Positions 52,495 through 61,822 of a stretch of 64,000 nt of DNA are shown in pieces. Each line of letters begins with the position of its first letter. The first letter of the stretch is position 1. The translations under genes were made by a program, and so were the position numbers. The stretch covers positions 372,001 to 436,000 of the forward strand of contig OZ244776.1 of NCBI GenBank assembly GCA_965219515.1. Reading direction: 5' to 3'. This stretch comes from Ilyomonas sp965219515 (GTDB lineage: Bacteria; Bacteroidota; Bacteroidia; Chitinophagales; Chitinophagaceae). The notes beneath the pieces are model-generated. The model ran no database searches. It saw nothing but the letters and a program-made list of their open reading frames with translations, and was not told the DNA's origin.

Positions 52495-53505
52495 TTATAC
52501 CAGCAGCGTTTCCATTTTTTTAAATGTTTCTTTCGCCGGTTTGTGTTGCCATAAAATATGATAAATGGCATCAACAACCGGTATATTCGCCATCAACTTT
52601 TCGTTCACTTTATAAATGCACTTTGCGGCATTGTATCCTTCGGCAATCATATTCAGTTCCAACTGCGCCGCTTTTACGGAATATCCTTTTCCTATCATGC
52701 TGCCAAACATGCGGTTGCGGCTATACAGCGAGTAACAGGTAACCAGCAAATCGCCTAAGTAAACCGATGATGTATATTGAATGCGTTCCTCGTTACAGGG
52801 AATGTTATGCTGCTGCACCATCTGCCTTAAAAAGACCGCCATTTCGTTAGCACAATTGGCAATGTAAACGCTTAGAAAATTATCGCCGTACTCTAATCCA
52901 TGCGCAATGCCCGCACCCAGAGCGTAAATGTTTTTCAGCACGGCGGCATACTGAACGCCGACAATATCATGGTTGATAATTGTGTTTACATAAAGCGTGG
53001 AAAAATATTGCGCAATGGTATGCGTCATCGTTTCATCAACGCCCGAAAAGGTAAGATAGGAAAGTTTTTCGGCGGCTATTTCTTCTGCATGGCAAGGACC
53101 CAATATGGTAAAATAATTTTCTGTTGATACATTAAATTTATGATGCAAATAATCATTCAGTAAATCGTTGCAATCAGGCAGAATGCCTTTGATGGCAGAT
53201 ACAATTTTTTTATTTTGAAATGCCTTTTTCGGCAATGCTGCAAACGCTTGTTTTACAAAAGCGGAAGGCACGGCTACAATTAAAACATCCGAGCTTTCAA
53301 TTACCTGCTGCACATTGTTGTTCATGGTCAATAACGATATATCAAAATAAGCCGCCTGCAGATAATGCGGGTTATGATGCCGTTGCCGGATATAATCAAT
53401 TGTGTCAGCATTTCGAATCCACCAGTTGATGCGGTGATGATTGTCGGTAAGTATTTTGGCAATGGCGGTAGCCCAGCTACCGCTGCCGATAATTCCAAAC
53501 TGCAT
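52495..53505 (-). CDS. gpsA: NAD(P)H-dependent glycerol-3-phosphate dehydrogenase
   Basis: The 336-residue enzyme has the Rossmann start FGIIGSGSWATAIAKIL, the conserved VSAIKGIL, GPCHAEEI, GVQYAAVLKNIYALGAGIAHGL with the catalytic Lys, and SRNRMFGSMIGKG. It makes sn-glycerol 3-phosphate from dihydroxyacetone phosphate for lipid synthesis, opposite in direction to GlpD. It is upstream of the MscS gene on the minus strand. Confidence 0.94.
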   Translation of the reverse strand: MQFGIIGSGSWATAIAKILTDNHHRINWWIRNADTIDYIRQRHHNPHYLQAAYFDISLLTMNNNVQQVIESSDVLIVAVPSAFVKQAFAALPKKAFQNKKIVSAIKGILPDCNDLLNDYLHHKFNVSTENYFTILGPCHAEEIAAEKLSYLTFSGVDETMTHTIAQYFSTLYVNTIINHDIVGVQYAAVLKNIYALGAGIAHGLEYGDNFLSVYIANCANEMAVFLRQMVQQHNIPCNEERIQYTSSVYLGDLLVTCYSLYSRNRMFGSMIGKGYSVKAAQLELNMIAEGYNAAKCIYKVNEKLMANIPVVDAIYHILWQHKPAKETFKKMETLLV

Positions 53506-53700
53506 ACGCTAAGCCATTAAGCGGCAAACATACGCAACAAGCTGTAAGTGATGCGATGCGGGCTTTACGCTTTGATGTGCAAACTGGTCTTGTTCAGCTT
53601 TACCTGTAATCGTTATGCTTTTTCCTTTATCTCCGATAACTTTTACCTCGCGGCTCATAGCCGATACTTCGTAATTTGCAGCTTTACTAAAATCTTACGA

Positions 53701-54630
53701 ATGCCCACAGTCATCATTACCGGCGGCACCGGCTTGCTTGGTAAACGCTTATCAGCCATGCTGACAGCAAAAAATTACGATGTCTTTATTTTTAGTCATA
53801 GTAAAAAAAGCGGTCGTACAGATTCGGGCGCAATTATAAAACGCTGGGACATTGATACCGGTGAAATTGATAACGATGCCATTGCCAAGGCAGATTATGT
53901 TGTGCATCTGGCCGGCGCAAATGTTGCCGAAAAGCGATGGACAAAAAAACGCAAGCAGGAAATTATAGACAGTCGTGTAAAGAGCAGTACCCTGCTGGTA
54001 AAAGCCATGCAGCAGGTTCCCAATCAGATACTCGCCGTTGTCAGCGCATCGGCCATCGGTTGGTATGGCGAAGATTCTAAACGTAGCAAAGAGAAAGGAT
54101 TTACCGAAGATGCGCCTCCGGCTAACGATTTTTTGGGCGAAACCTGCCGTTTGTGGGAAGAAAGCATTGAGCCGGTAACGGCTTTGGGAAAAAGGCTGGT
54201 AAAGCTGCGAACGGGTATCGTATTAAGCAATGACGGCGGCGCTTTTGTTGAATTTAAAAAACCGTTGAAAGCAGGCATTGCTTCCATTCTTGGCAGCGGA
54301 AGCCAGGTAGTAAGCTGGATACACGAAGAGGACATGTGCCGCATGTACTTGTATGCCATCGAAAACAATCATCTTATGGGTGTATATAATGCCGTTGCGC
54401 CTTCGCCTGTTACCAACAAAGAGCTTACGCTGCAACTTGCCAAAGAAATGCGCGGCAAGGCTTTTTTGCCGGTGCATGTGCCTCGATTCGCGCTGCAGCT
54501 TTTGCTTGGCGAAATGAGTGAAGAAGTTTTGAAAAGCGCAACCGTAAGCGCAAAAAAAATATTGCAGGGCGACTTTCATTTTTTATATCCCGATTTGAAT
54601 GCAGCCTTGAAACAGTTGATAGAAAAATAA
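53701..54630 (+). CDS. TIGR01777-family epimerase/SDR protein
   Basis: The 309-residue protein has the SDR NAD-binding motif TVIITGGTGLLGKRL and the TIGR01777 segments VVHLAGANVAEKRWTKKRKQEI, SASAIGWYG and LRTGIVLSNDGGAF, plus the C-terminal LLGEMSEEVLKS. Function is unknown beyond membership in the YfcH/SDR39U family. The ATG at 53701 gives the exact family start. Confidence 0.93.
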   Translation: MPTVIITGGTGLLGKRLSAMLTAKNYDVFIFSHSKKSGRTDSGAIIKRWDIDTGEIDNDAIAKADYVVHLAGANVAEKRWTKKRKQEIIDSRVKSSTLLVKAMQQVPNQILAVVSASAIGWYGEDSKRSKEKGFTEDAPPANDFLGETCRLWEESIEPVTALGKRLVKLRTGIVLSNDGGAFVEFKKPLKAGIASILGSGSQVVSWIHEEDMCRMYLYAIENNHLMGVYNAVAPSPVTNKELTLQLAKEMRGKAFLPVHVPRFALQLLLGEMSEEVLKSATVSAKKILQGDFHFLYPDLNAALKQLIEK

Positions 54631-54864
54631 ATTGATATTGCTTTATTAATTTTCAAATATGGCAAGAAATAACGCAGAACCATATTAAAATGATCCTGCA
54701 GATTGCTTGTATTTATCCGCGATAATTTGCGTTATCCTGATTCTATCGGGACAAGTGCTGCGTTGGCTTATAACATATTGCCGGCATTATCAAATCATCA
54801 TTTTCCGGCCTGTTTATTTTGTTTTATATCATCATCCCGTAACATTGCTGTTAATTGAAAATAT

Positions 54865-55425
54865 ATGTATCCATCGGTAACGGTTTTCTGTGGTTCGCAA
54901 ACAGGCAATAATGTTTTATATAAGCAGGAAGCGGAAGCTTTGGGAAAACTATTGGCCGCTAATAACATCAGCCTTGTTTACGGCGGCGGCAATAGCGGAT
55001 TAATGGGCGTGATTGCCAACACGATGTTGCAACATGGTGGTAGGGTTACGGGTGTAATGCCGCAGTTATTGATACAAAAAGAAAAAGTGCACACCAATCT
55101 TACCACGTTGCACCAGGCAGAAGATATGCACGCACGTAAAAAACTATTGTATCAGCTGGCAGACGCGGCCATCGTTCTGCCGGGCGGCATCGGCACACTG
55201 GACGAAATGTTTGAAATTGTTACCTGGAATAATCTTTCTATTCACGATAAAAAAATAATCCTGCTGAATACGGCAGGATTTTATGACCATTTGTTACAGC
55301 ATCTTGACTACATGCAGCACGAAGGTTTTTTATACAACAACTGGCGGCAGATGGTTACAGTATGCGCGCATTCTGATAACGTGATTGAAGCTCTTTTTGC
55401 TTGGCAGGACGCAGGTAAAAATTAA
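54865..55425 (+). CDS. LOG-family protein (cytokinin riboside phosphoribohydrolase-like)
   Basis: The 186-residue protein has the LOG motifs VYGGGNSGLMGVIA and LPGGIGTLDEMFE. Family members release bases from nucleoside 5'-monophosphates; cytosolic nucleotide salvage is the likely role. Its last 71 bases overlap the 3' end of the convergent gene at 55355. Confidence 0.92.
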   Translation: MYPSVTVFCGSQTGNNVLYKQEAEALGKLLAANNISLVYGGGNSGLMGVIANTMLQHGGRVTGVMPQLLIQKEKVHTNLTTLHQAEDMHARKKLLYQLADAAIVLPGGIGTLDEMFEIVTWNNLSIHDKKIILLNTAGFYDHLLQHLDYMQHEGFLYNNWRQMVTVCAHSDNVIEALFAWQDAGKN

Positions 55426-56023
55426 AGCCGGCACGCAAAATGGGAAGCTTTCTAAGTTGTCCGTAATCGTTTTGTGTAACATAGGGCGAATATGTGTTGT
55501 TGAGAAGATCTAAGCCAAGCATTACATAATAGCTGCCCTGCCCCACCACACGCTCTGTATAACCGATACCTGCAATTAAGCTTGCTGCATTTTCGTTTTG
55601 TTTGTATGTATAAATGCCATCTTTGATGGTTACTTTGGTCCAGTTTTCTTCAAACTGTCCCTGCACAAATAAAAAATTTACCGGATAGACTCTAAAAAAA
55701 GGACCGCCTCCGTAGTTCCATTGCCGGAGTTTGGTGCTGGTAGGATTGTAATAGGTGTTGGAAGCAACAGAGGTGTAAATAATATTTAACCCGATACCGG
55801 CGTCGAGCCATTGTGCAATGGAATAGCCCGCTTCGGGGCTAACGCCAAAACTGAATTGACCAAAGCCTCCGCCTAAACTGGCTCCGCCGCCGAGAAATAT
55901 ATTTTCCTGTTTAAAGCCGCCTTTCAGTTCTCCGTAATCACTTGTTCTTTCATCTCTGTTCTGTTGCCCGAAACCACAAGCAAAAAAGCCGGAAGCGATC
56001 AGCAAAAACATTATCTTCTTCAT
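55355..56023 (-). CDS. Secreted outer-membrane-like beta-barrel protein
   Basis: The 222-residue protein has a signal peptide (KKIMFLLIASGFFACGFGQ) and many alternating aromatic strands (LGGGASLGGGFGQFSFGVSP, LRQWNYGGGPFFRVYPV, YYVMLGLDLLNN, PILRAGFNFYL) that fit a small porin-like or OmpW-style barrel. The final KQKELQSRYQNARIL tail extends beyond the likely last strand and is read antisense to the LOG gene. I start at ATG 56023. Confidence 0.75.
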   Translation of the reverse strand: MKKIMFLLIASGFFACGFGQQNRDERTSDYGELKGGFKQENIFLGGGASLGGGFGQFSFGVSPEAGYSIAQWLDAGIGLNIIYTSVASNTYYNPTSTKLRQWNYGGGPFFRVYPVNFLFVQGQFEENWTKVTIKDGIYTYKQNENAASLIAGIGYTERVVGQGSYYVMLGLDLLNNTYSPYVTQNDYGQLRKLPILRAGFNFYLRPAKQKELQSRYQNARIL

Positions 56024-56056
56024 AAAAAAACATTTACAGTCAGCAAACATAAACGC

Positions 56057-57478
56057 TTATTCCGCATCGAAAATTTTACCCGCATTTAAAATATTGTTAG
56101 GATCAAATGCTCTTTTAATATCGCGCATCAGCCGCAGGTTTGTTTGTTCAAACACTATGTCCATATAGCTTTTCTGAATTAAACCGATGCCATGCTCGCC
56201 GCTGATGGTTCCGCCAAGGCTGTACACCAATTGAAACAGCGCGCGCAATGCATTGTTCATCTCGTCGTCTCCAAAGCTGTTGGCGGTGCCGTCTTTTTTT
56301 ATTCGTACATGCAAATTGCCATCGCCCGCATGACCATAACAAACCGCTTTAAAATGATACTGTTTTCCCAGCTCTTTTACGCCATGGATTAGTTTAGGCA
56401 GTTCGGCGCGCGGCACTACGGTGTCTTCTTCTATGGTATAGCCTTTCATTTTAACGGCTTCTGCCGTGCGGCGGCGCAGCTTCCACAACTCCGCTTTTTG
56501 CTGCGCATCATCGGCAAAAAAAACTTCACCGGCTTCAAACTTCATCAGCAAATTGGCAATGGCTTCCATCTCGCTCATCAGTTGGTCCATGTTATTGCCA
56601 TCCACTTCCACAATCAAATGCGCCGCCACATCATCATTTACCGGAACAGCGTGGCTGTCAACCATTTCGCTTACTATTTTCAGCGCATCTATTTCAACCA
56701 GTTCCAAACCGCTTGGCGTGAAGCCCGCGCGAAAAATGGCGCTCACGGCTTCGCTTGCCTTTTCAAGCGATGCAAAAGGCACCAGCATCAATAAATCGTG
56801 CGCCGGATGTGGTATTAATTTCAATACAATTTTGGTAACGATGCCCAGCGTTCCCTCGCTGCCGACCATCAATTGCGTTAGGTTGTAGCCGGTACTGTTT
56901 TTCAGCACATTGGCACCTGTCCAGATAATTTCTCCGGTTGGCAATACCACTTCCAAATTCAATACATAATCTTTCACCACGCCATATTTTACCGCTTTTG
57001 GTCCGCCGCTGTTTTCGGCAATGTTGCCACCGATAAAGCAACTGCCGCGGCTGCTTGGGTCGGGCGGATAAAACAAGCCTTTTTCTTTTACCGCATTTTG
57101 CAACACTTCGGTAATAACGCCCGGTTCGGTTATTACCTGTCCGTTGCGTTCGTCTATTTTCAATATTGAATTCAATCGTTCCATTGAGATAAGAACGCCG
57201 CCTTTGTGCGGCAGCGCGCCACCGCTTAAACCCGTGCCTGCGCCACGCGGCGTAACCGGTATCAGGTGCTCGTTGCACATCTTCATCACCTCGCTTATTT
57301 CTTTTGCCGTGCGCGGTTTTATAACAACTTCGGGCAAGTAGGTTAAATGCTCCGTTTCATCGTGGCTGTAATGGTGCAGGCTTTCTTCATCGGCAAACAC
57401 ATACTGTTCGCCAAGGAGATCTTTTAACTGTTGCACCTGATCTTCGGTAATAACGCCTTGTTCTGAAACCATATTCAT
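56057..57478 (-). CDS. FAD-binding oxidase of the GlcD/D-lactate dehydrogenase type
   Basis: The 473-residue protein has the VAO-type FAD domain (TPRGAGTGLSGGALP, PDPSSRGSCFIGGNIAENSGG, VGSEGTLGIVTKIVL) and the C-terminal cap with CYGHAGDGNLH and SGEHGIG. It oxidises glycolate or D-lactate-like 2-hydroxy acids. There is no GlcE/GlcF gene beside it, so it may work as a stand-alone D-lactate dehydrogenase. I start at ATG 57478. Confidence 0.9.
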   Translation of the reverse strand: MNMVSEQGVITEDQVQQLKDLLGEQYVFADEESLHHYSHDETEHLTYLPEVVIKPRTAKEISEVMKMCNEHLIPVTPRGAGTGLSGGALPHKGGVLISMERLNSILKIDERNGQVITEPGVITEVLQNAVKEKGLFYPPDPSSRGSCFIGGNIAENSGGPKAVKYGVVKDYVLNLEVVLPTGEIIWTGANVLKNSTGYNLTQLMVGSEGTLGIVTKIVLKLIPHPAHDLLMLVPFASLEKASEAVSAIFRAGFTPSGLELVEIDALKIVSEMVDSHAVPVNDDVAAHLIVEVDGNNMDQLMSEMEAIANLLMKFEAGEVFFADDAQQKAELWKLRRRTAEAVKMKGYTIEEDTVVPRAELPKLIHGVKELGKQYHFKAVCYGHAGDGNLHVRIKKDGTANSFGDDEMNNALRALFQLVYSLGGTISGEHGIGLIQKSYMDIVFEQTNLRLMRDIKRAFDPNNILNAGKIFDAE

Positions 57479-57906
57479 TACTAACAAAATTTTTTCAAAA
57501 ATAAATGAATTGCAAGAAGAGAAACGGGTTTATTCCATTCGTTGGCAATCTGCCCATTGCAATGAGATTTGCAAAAGCATCGGTTTAATTTTTTACATTC
57601 TTGTTTTGTAACGAAATTTCCGAATTGTATCAATCTGGAAAGCATTAAAAAAATATGAATCATCACTCGAAGCGTATTTCGCTATGTTTACCCGGTTTTA
57701 AAAAAGGTAAATTATCAGCCATCGGAATTATAATTGCTTTGCAGATTTTTTAATTGACTGTAGAACATTCGCGGAGTGATGGTTTTTATAAATTTGCTTT
57801 ACCGCTTTTTTTCCATTGCTCTCCGATTTTATGAATAACCTGTTGCGAGTTGCAGGTTTTTATTCGTCATTTGCTTTACTTTACACCTCACTAATAACGA
57901 TTCGCC
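57479..57906. other. Intergenic region, no gene seen
   Basis: AT-rich leader region between divergent genes. A small hairpin AACCTG-N10-CAGGTT followed by TTTATT lies at about 57837-57862, the only structure I can see. No tRNA or small gene is evident. Confidence 0.4.
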
Positions 57907-59289
57907 ATGAAGTTGGTTTCTTTTTTGTTTCAGTTTGTTTCTTTTTGTTTGATTTCTTTTTTATCTGCTGCGCAAAGCACTACAGCCGGTTACGCTTCTT
58001 TATTCGACGGCAAAACACTCAACGGCTGGCAAAAGGTGGCTGGCACAGCAGAATATGAAGTTGAAAACGGAATGATCGTTGGCAGAACGGTTCAGTATTC
58101 GCCCAATACATTTTTAATTACCGACAAGCCATACGGAGATTTTATACTGGAGCTTGAGGTGAAAATAGAAGATACAACCTCCAACTCGGGTATTCAGTTT
58201 CGCAGTCATTACGATTCTGCCGGGCACGAAGGCAAAGGAAAAGTGTATGGATATCAATACGAATTAGATCCGTCTGCGCGCCGGTGGACGGCTGGCATTT
58301 ATGATGAAGGAAGGCGGGACTGGCTTTATCCGTTATCGCTTCATCCGGCTGCGCAACACGCCTTTAAAATAAATGACTGGAACAAAGTGAAAATAGAATG
58401 CATTGGCAATGAAATAAAAACATGGATTAACAATCAGCCGGCGGCTTACATGGTGGATACGGCAGATAAAAACGGCGTTATTGCGCTTCAGGTTCACAGC
58501 ATTGGCGACAATGAAAAACTGGTGGGAGAAAAGATATACTGGAAAAACATCCGCATTAAAACAAGTGATGTTAAGCCCGCGCCGTTTCCCGAAGATGTGT
58601 ATGTAGTGAATAACATTCCCAACTATCTCTGCAATTATGAAAAGCAAAGCGGCTGGAAGCTTTTGTTTGACGGCAAAGACAGCAAAGGTTGGCGCGGTGC
58701 TTATAAAGATTCGTTTCCTACGGTGGAATGGCAAATAAAAGACGGGTTGATAACCGTGCTTTCTTCCGCCGGTAAAGAAGGCGGTACGGCTGGTGATGTG
58801 GTAACAACAGGTGAATATAGCGCGTTCGATTTATCGTTCGATTTCAGGCTAACGCCAGGCGCCAACAGCGGCGTAAAATATTTTGCTACCCTCTCTGAAA
58901 ACAATACCGGTTCTGCCATTGGTCTGGAATATCAGGTACTGGACGATTCGCTTCATCCTGATGCAAAGCTTGGCAGAAACGGCGACAGAACAATGGCTTC
59001 GTTATACGATTTAATTCCGGCGCAAAAAGAAAAGCGTTTCATTCATCAGCCCGGAGGCTGGAACACCGGGCGGATTGTAGTGTATCCGAACAATCATGTT
59101 GAGCATTATTTAAACGGCATTAAAGTATTGGAATATGAACGAGGTTCCAAAGCGTTTAAAGACCTTGTTGCCATCAGTAAATACAAAGTGTGGCCAAACT
59201 TTGGCGAAGCCAGACAAGGTCATATTCTGTTGCAGGATCATGGCAATGAAGTAAGCTACCGAAGTATCAAAATCAAAGAGCTCAAATAA
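57907..59289 (+). CDS. Secreted tandem DUF1080 protein (3-keto-disaccharide hydrolase type)
   Basis: The 460-residue protein has a signal peptide and two DUF1080 beta-jelly-roll domains in tandem, about 28-215 and 240-460, each starting with LFDGKTLNGW or LFDGKDSKGW and containing SNSGIQFR or NSGVKYF. DUF1080 proteins are now linked to 3-keto-glycoside hydrolysis or binding. The downstream gene is a Tat-exported Gfo/Idh/MocA oxidoreductase, which fits that pathway. One domain may have become purely structural; I cannot tell which. Confidence 0.88.
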   Translation: MKLVSFLFQFVSFCLISFLSAAQSTTAGYASLFDGKTLNGWQKVAGTAEYEVENGMIVGRTVQYSPNTFLITDKPYGDFILELEVKIEDTTSNSGIQFRSHYDSAGHEGKGKVYGYQYELDPSARRWTAGIYDEGRRDWLYPLSLHPAAQHAFKINDWNKVKIECIGNEIKTWINNQPAAYMVDTADKNGVIALQVHSIGDNEKLVGEKIYWKNIRIKTSDVKPAPFPEDVYVVNNIPNYLCNYEKQSGWKLLFDGKDSKGWRGAYKDSFPTVEWQIKDGLITVLSSAGKEGGTAGDVVTTGEYSAFDLSFDFRLTPGANSGVKYFATLSENNTGSAIGLEYQVLDDSLHPDAKLGRNGDRTMASLYDLIPAQKEKRFIHQPGGWNTGRIVVYPNNHVEHYLNGIKVLEYERGSKAFKDLVAISKYKVWPNFGEARQGHILLQDHGNEVSYRSIKIKELK

Positions 59290-59299
59290 AATCAGGAAT

Positions 59300-59365
59300 G
59301 ATGAATTGGGAATTATGAATTTCTAATTTCTAATTCATAACTCATAATTCATAATTCATAATTCA
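59300..59365. repeat. TAATTCA-type degenerate repeat
   Basis: The stretch contains repeated AATTCATAATTCATAA words. Related text is found at 49924-49952. It is AT-rich and fills the gap between the DUF1080 and Gfo genes. Confidence 0.6.
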
Positions 59366-59369
59366 CTTT

Positions 59370-60683
59370 ATGCTTAGACGTCAATTTATTAAAAACACAT
59401 CGCTTGCCGCAACAGGAATTACCATTTTAAATTTTCCCATCTTCGGTAAAAACGCGCCGAGCAATAAAGTGGTGCTTGCCGTTTCGGGCGTTAACAGCCG
59501 CGGTTCCTATTTGGCAAAATGTTATTCTCAATTGCCCAATGTAGAAGTGGCATATATCTGCGACGTGGAAGAAGGCGCCATTGCCAATGGATTGGCGGCT
59601 TTGAAAGATGCGCCGAGAAAACCAACCGTAGTAAAAGACATTCGCAAACTGGTTGAGCAAAAAGATTACGATGCACTGGTTATTGCCATGCCCGACCACT
59701 GGCATACGCCGGCGGCAATACTTGGTGCCGCGCATGACAAGCATGTGTATGTTGAAAAACCATGCGGGCAAAACCCCTACGAAGGCGAATTGATTGTAAA
59801 GGCGATGGATAAGTATAAGAAACTGATTCAGATGGGCAACCAGCGGCGCTCGATGCCAACGCTGATACAAGCCGCCAAAGAAGTGCATGAAGGCATTATT
59901 GGCAATGCTTATTTTGCAAAAGCCTGGTATGCCAATAATCGAAAAAGCATTGGCTTTGGCAAAAAAATTCCGGTGCCGCCAACGCTTGATTTTGAATTGT
60001 GGCAAGGCCCGGCGCCGCGTAAAGATTATGTTGATAATCTTGTGCATTATAACTGGCACTGGCGCTGGCATTGGGGCACGGGCGAAGCCTGCAACAACGG
60101 TACGCACGAAATAGATTGCTGCCGCTGGTTTTTAGGCGTTGATTATCCCACCAAAGTTACATCGGCAGGCGGCCGTTATGCGTTTACAGACGACTGGCAA
60201 ACACCCGATACGCAGGTTGCCGCTTTTGAATTTGGCGATAAAAAAGCCATTACCTGGGAAAGTCGTAGCTGCAATTTATTTCCGGTAGAAGGCGCTGGCA
60301 GAGGCTTCATTATTTATGGCGATAAAGGGACTTTGGTAAACGATGGCGGCGGCGATTATAAAGTATTTGATGCGGATAATAAATTGGTGAAAGAAATAAA
60401 AAGTGATGTAAAAGCCGATTCGACAAATACCGTAAGCAGCACCGGCAATCTCGATTTTTTTCATTTTCAAAATTTTGTAGATAGTGTACGCGGCGAAGCC
60501 AAATTAAATTCGCCGGTTAGCGAGGGAAGCAAAAGTGTATTGCTTTGCCACCTGGCCAACATTGCGCAGCGCACCGGCACTACCTTGTATTGCGATACGA
60601 ACAACGGTCACATTTTACACAACGACGATGCAATGAAGCTATGGAAACGAGAGTATGAAAAAGGCTGGGAGCCAAAGGTATAA
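59370..60683 (+). CDS. Tat-exported Gfo/Idh/MocA oxidoreductase
   Basis: The 437-residue protein starts with a twin-arginine-like signal (RRQFIKNTSLAATGITIL), followed by the Rossmann motif VVLAVSGVNSRGSYLA and the Gfo segments DHWHTPAAILGA, VEKPCGQNPYEGE and NWHWRWHWGTGEACNNGTHE. It probably oxidises a sugar or glycoside at C3 or reverses that. It lies 80 bases behind the DUF1080 gene; the pair is a common cassette in this phylum. Confidence 0.92.
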   Translation: MLRRQFIKNTSLAATGITILNFPIFGKNAPSNKVVLAVSGVNSRGSYLAKCYSQLPNVEVAYICDVEEGAIANGLAALKDAPRKPTVVKDIRKLVEQKDYDALVIAMPDHWHTPAAILGAAHDKHVYVEKPCGQNPYEGELIVKAMDKYKKLIQMGNQRRSMPTLIQAAKEVHEGIIGNAYFAKAWYANNRKSIGFGKKIPVPPTLDFELWQGPAPRKDYVDNLVHYNWHWRWHWGTGEACNNGTHEIDCCRWFLGVDYPTKVTSAGGRYAFTDDWQTPDTQVAAFEFGDKKAITWESRSCNLFPVEGAGRGFIIYGDKGTLVNDGGGDYKVFDADNKLVKEIKSDVKADSTNTVSSTGNLDFFHFQNFVDSVRGEAKLNSPVSEGSKSVLLCHLANIAQRTGTTLYCDTNNGHILHNDDAMKLWKREYEKGWEPKV

Positions 60684-60710
60684 TGAGTTATGAAAGTGAA
60701 TGGTATTACT

Positions 60711-60841
60711 CGTCTCTGCGAGCGCAGCGAAGCAGTCTATGCTGTATAAAAGAGGTTGCTTGATAACTGTAAATCTGATTCTTACTTACGATTAACTTTA
60801 TCATACAGTTTATAGATTGCTTCGCTGCGCTCGCAATGACG
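60711..60841. repeat. Large inverted repeat (GCGAGCGCAGCGAAGCA)
   Basis: Left arm (60711-60747) and right arm (60803-60841) are complementary over about 37 bases with few mismatches; the core is TGCGAGCGCAGCGAAGCA. The spacer is about 55 bases. This kind of element is widespread in several bacterial genomes and behaves like a non-autonomous mobile palindrome. It also may end transcription of the oxidoreductase gene upstream. A degraded relative lies at 1604-1717. Confidence 0.8.
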
Positions 60842-60856
60842 ATGTGAATATACTTT

Positions 60857-61075
60857 TTACAAAGAGCTTTGTTTCTTAATCACCAATTGATGAACCGTTA
60901 ATTTTTCTACTTCCAGATCTTTAATTTTTGCCTTTCCAAGTGCCAGTTTCCCAATGGATACTTTGCCGATTGCCAGTGCCCCGATGGCTAAGGCGCCTAC
61001 TGCAAAAGCGCCAAAGGCAATTGCGCCCAAAGCGAGTGCCGGCTTGCGTTTGCGGAAATGAAATATGCTTTTCAT
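60857..61075 (-). CDS. Pentad-repeat miniprotein
   Basis: After a basic N-terminus (KSIFHFRKRKP) the 72-residue protein consists of about eleven five-residue repeats with hydrophobic residues at positions 2 and 4 and mostly Gly at 5 (ALALG, AIAFG, AFAVG, ALAIG and so on), ending in charged pentads. The pattern would build a short beta-solenoid. Small GALAIG proteins are known in many bacteria without a known role. No signal peptide is clear; the Gly/Ala part could insert in a membrane. Confidence 0.7.
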   Translation of the reverse strand: MKSIFHFRKRKPALALGAIAFGAFAVGALAIGALAIGKVSIGKLALGKAKIKDLEVEKLTVHQLVIKKQSSL

Positions 61076-61171
61076 GTTTTAATTTTTTATGATTTTATAA
61101 AATATGCAATCTTCATTCCTAAGGTGAACAGGTAAAATTATTTAATTCACTACTCATGATTGACCATTCAT

Positions 61172-61198
61172 AAAAAACCCTCTACAAAAGAGGGTTTT
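61172..61198 (-). terminator. Intrinsic terminator of the MarR/YceI/FMN reductase unit
   Basis: AAAACCCTCT and AGAGGGTTTT pair around ACAAA; on the minus strand the stem is followed by a T-run. It is about 20 bases past the FMN reductase stop. Confidence 0.85.
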
Positions 61199-61219
61199 AC
61201 TTACACACACATCCAAACA

Positions 61220-61789
61220 TTATAACAATTCCGCCGGTTCTACCACCGGATTAACGCTTTCTGCCAGCCATAAAAATTCGGTTACAAATGTGTCTATACT
61301 TTTTTGAAACGTATTGTCTGTCAAGTTGCCTTCCTCATCAAATTTGTTTTGCACCGTTGGCACGATTAGCATGTATGGCGAGCCAATGCCGAATAATGCA
61401 TTAACAAGTAATTGCATCTGCTGGCTGGCTCTCATGCCGCCCATTACGCCGGGTGAAGCCGTGGCGATTCCGAATGTTTTACGTGTCTGCTTTGGAAAAT
61501 GATCAAGCAAATTTTTTAATGCGCCGGAATAGCTTCCGTTGTATTCGGGGCTAATCAAAATAAAAGCTTCGGCGGCAAACATTCTTTCTGCCAGCGGCCG
61601 CAGTTCTTTGGGCGCTTTATCGGGCGAAGACCATGCCGATTGCAGCATTGCGGGCACATCCCAGTCGCGCACATCTATAATGCCGGCATTGTGCTGTGTG
61701 TTTTTTTTAAAATAGTTTTGCAAAAACAAGGCAACCCGAAACGAAACGCTGTCTTTACGCGGGCTGCCGGATATAATTTCTATGTTCAT
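61220..61789 (-). CDS. NADPH-dependent FMN reductase family protein
   Basis: The 189-residue flavodoxin-like protein has the ISGSPRKDSVSFRVA phosphate loop, ISPEYNGSYSGALKNLLDHF and a C-terminal helix. It reduces FMN, quinones or azo compounds. The ATG at 61789 gives the family N-terminus. It follows YceI and a MarR gene in the same direction, so it may be under that regulator. Confidence 0.9.
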   Translation of the reverse strand: MNIEIISGSPRKDSVSFRVALFLQNYFKKNTQHNAGIIDVRDWDVPAMLQSAWSSPDKAPKELRPLAERMFAAEAFILISPEYNGSYSGALKNLLDHFPKQTRKTFGIATASPGVMGGMRASQQMQLLVNALFGIGSPYMLIVPTVQNKFDEEGNLTDNTFQKSIDTFVTEFLWLAESVNPVVEPAELL

Positions 61790-61822
61790 AATTCTTAATT
61801 TCCCTCCTCCAGGCTTCAATTT

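Noticed and set aside
54631..54864. tRNA or small RNA in the gap before the LOG gene
   Set aside because: TAACGCA/TGCGTTA words can pair, but no cloverleaf, T-loop or terminator is visible.
59300..59365. Possible AT-rich origin or attachment site
   Set aside because: It is a simple TAATTCA-type repeat common in gaps of this window; no dnaA, parAB or integrase nearby.
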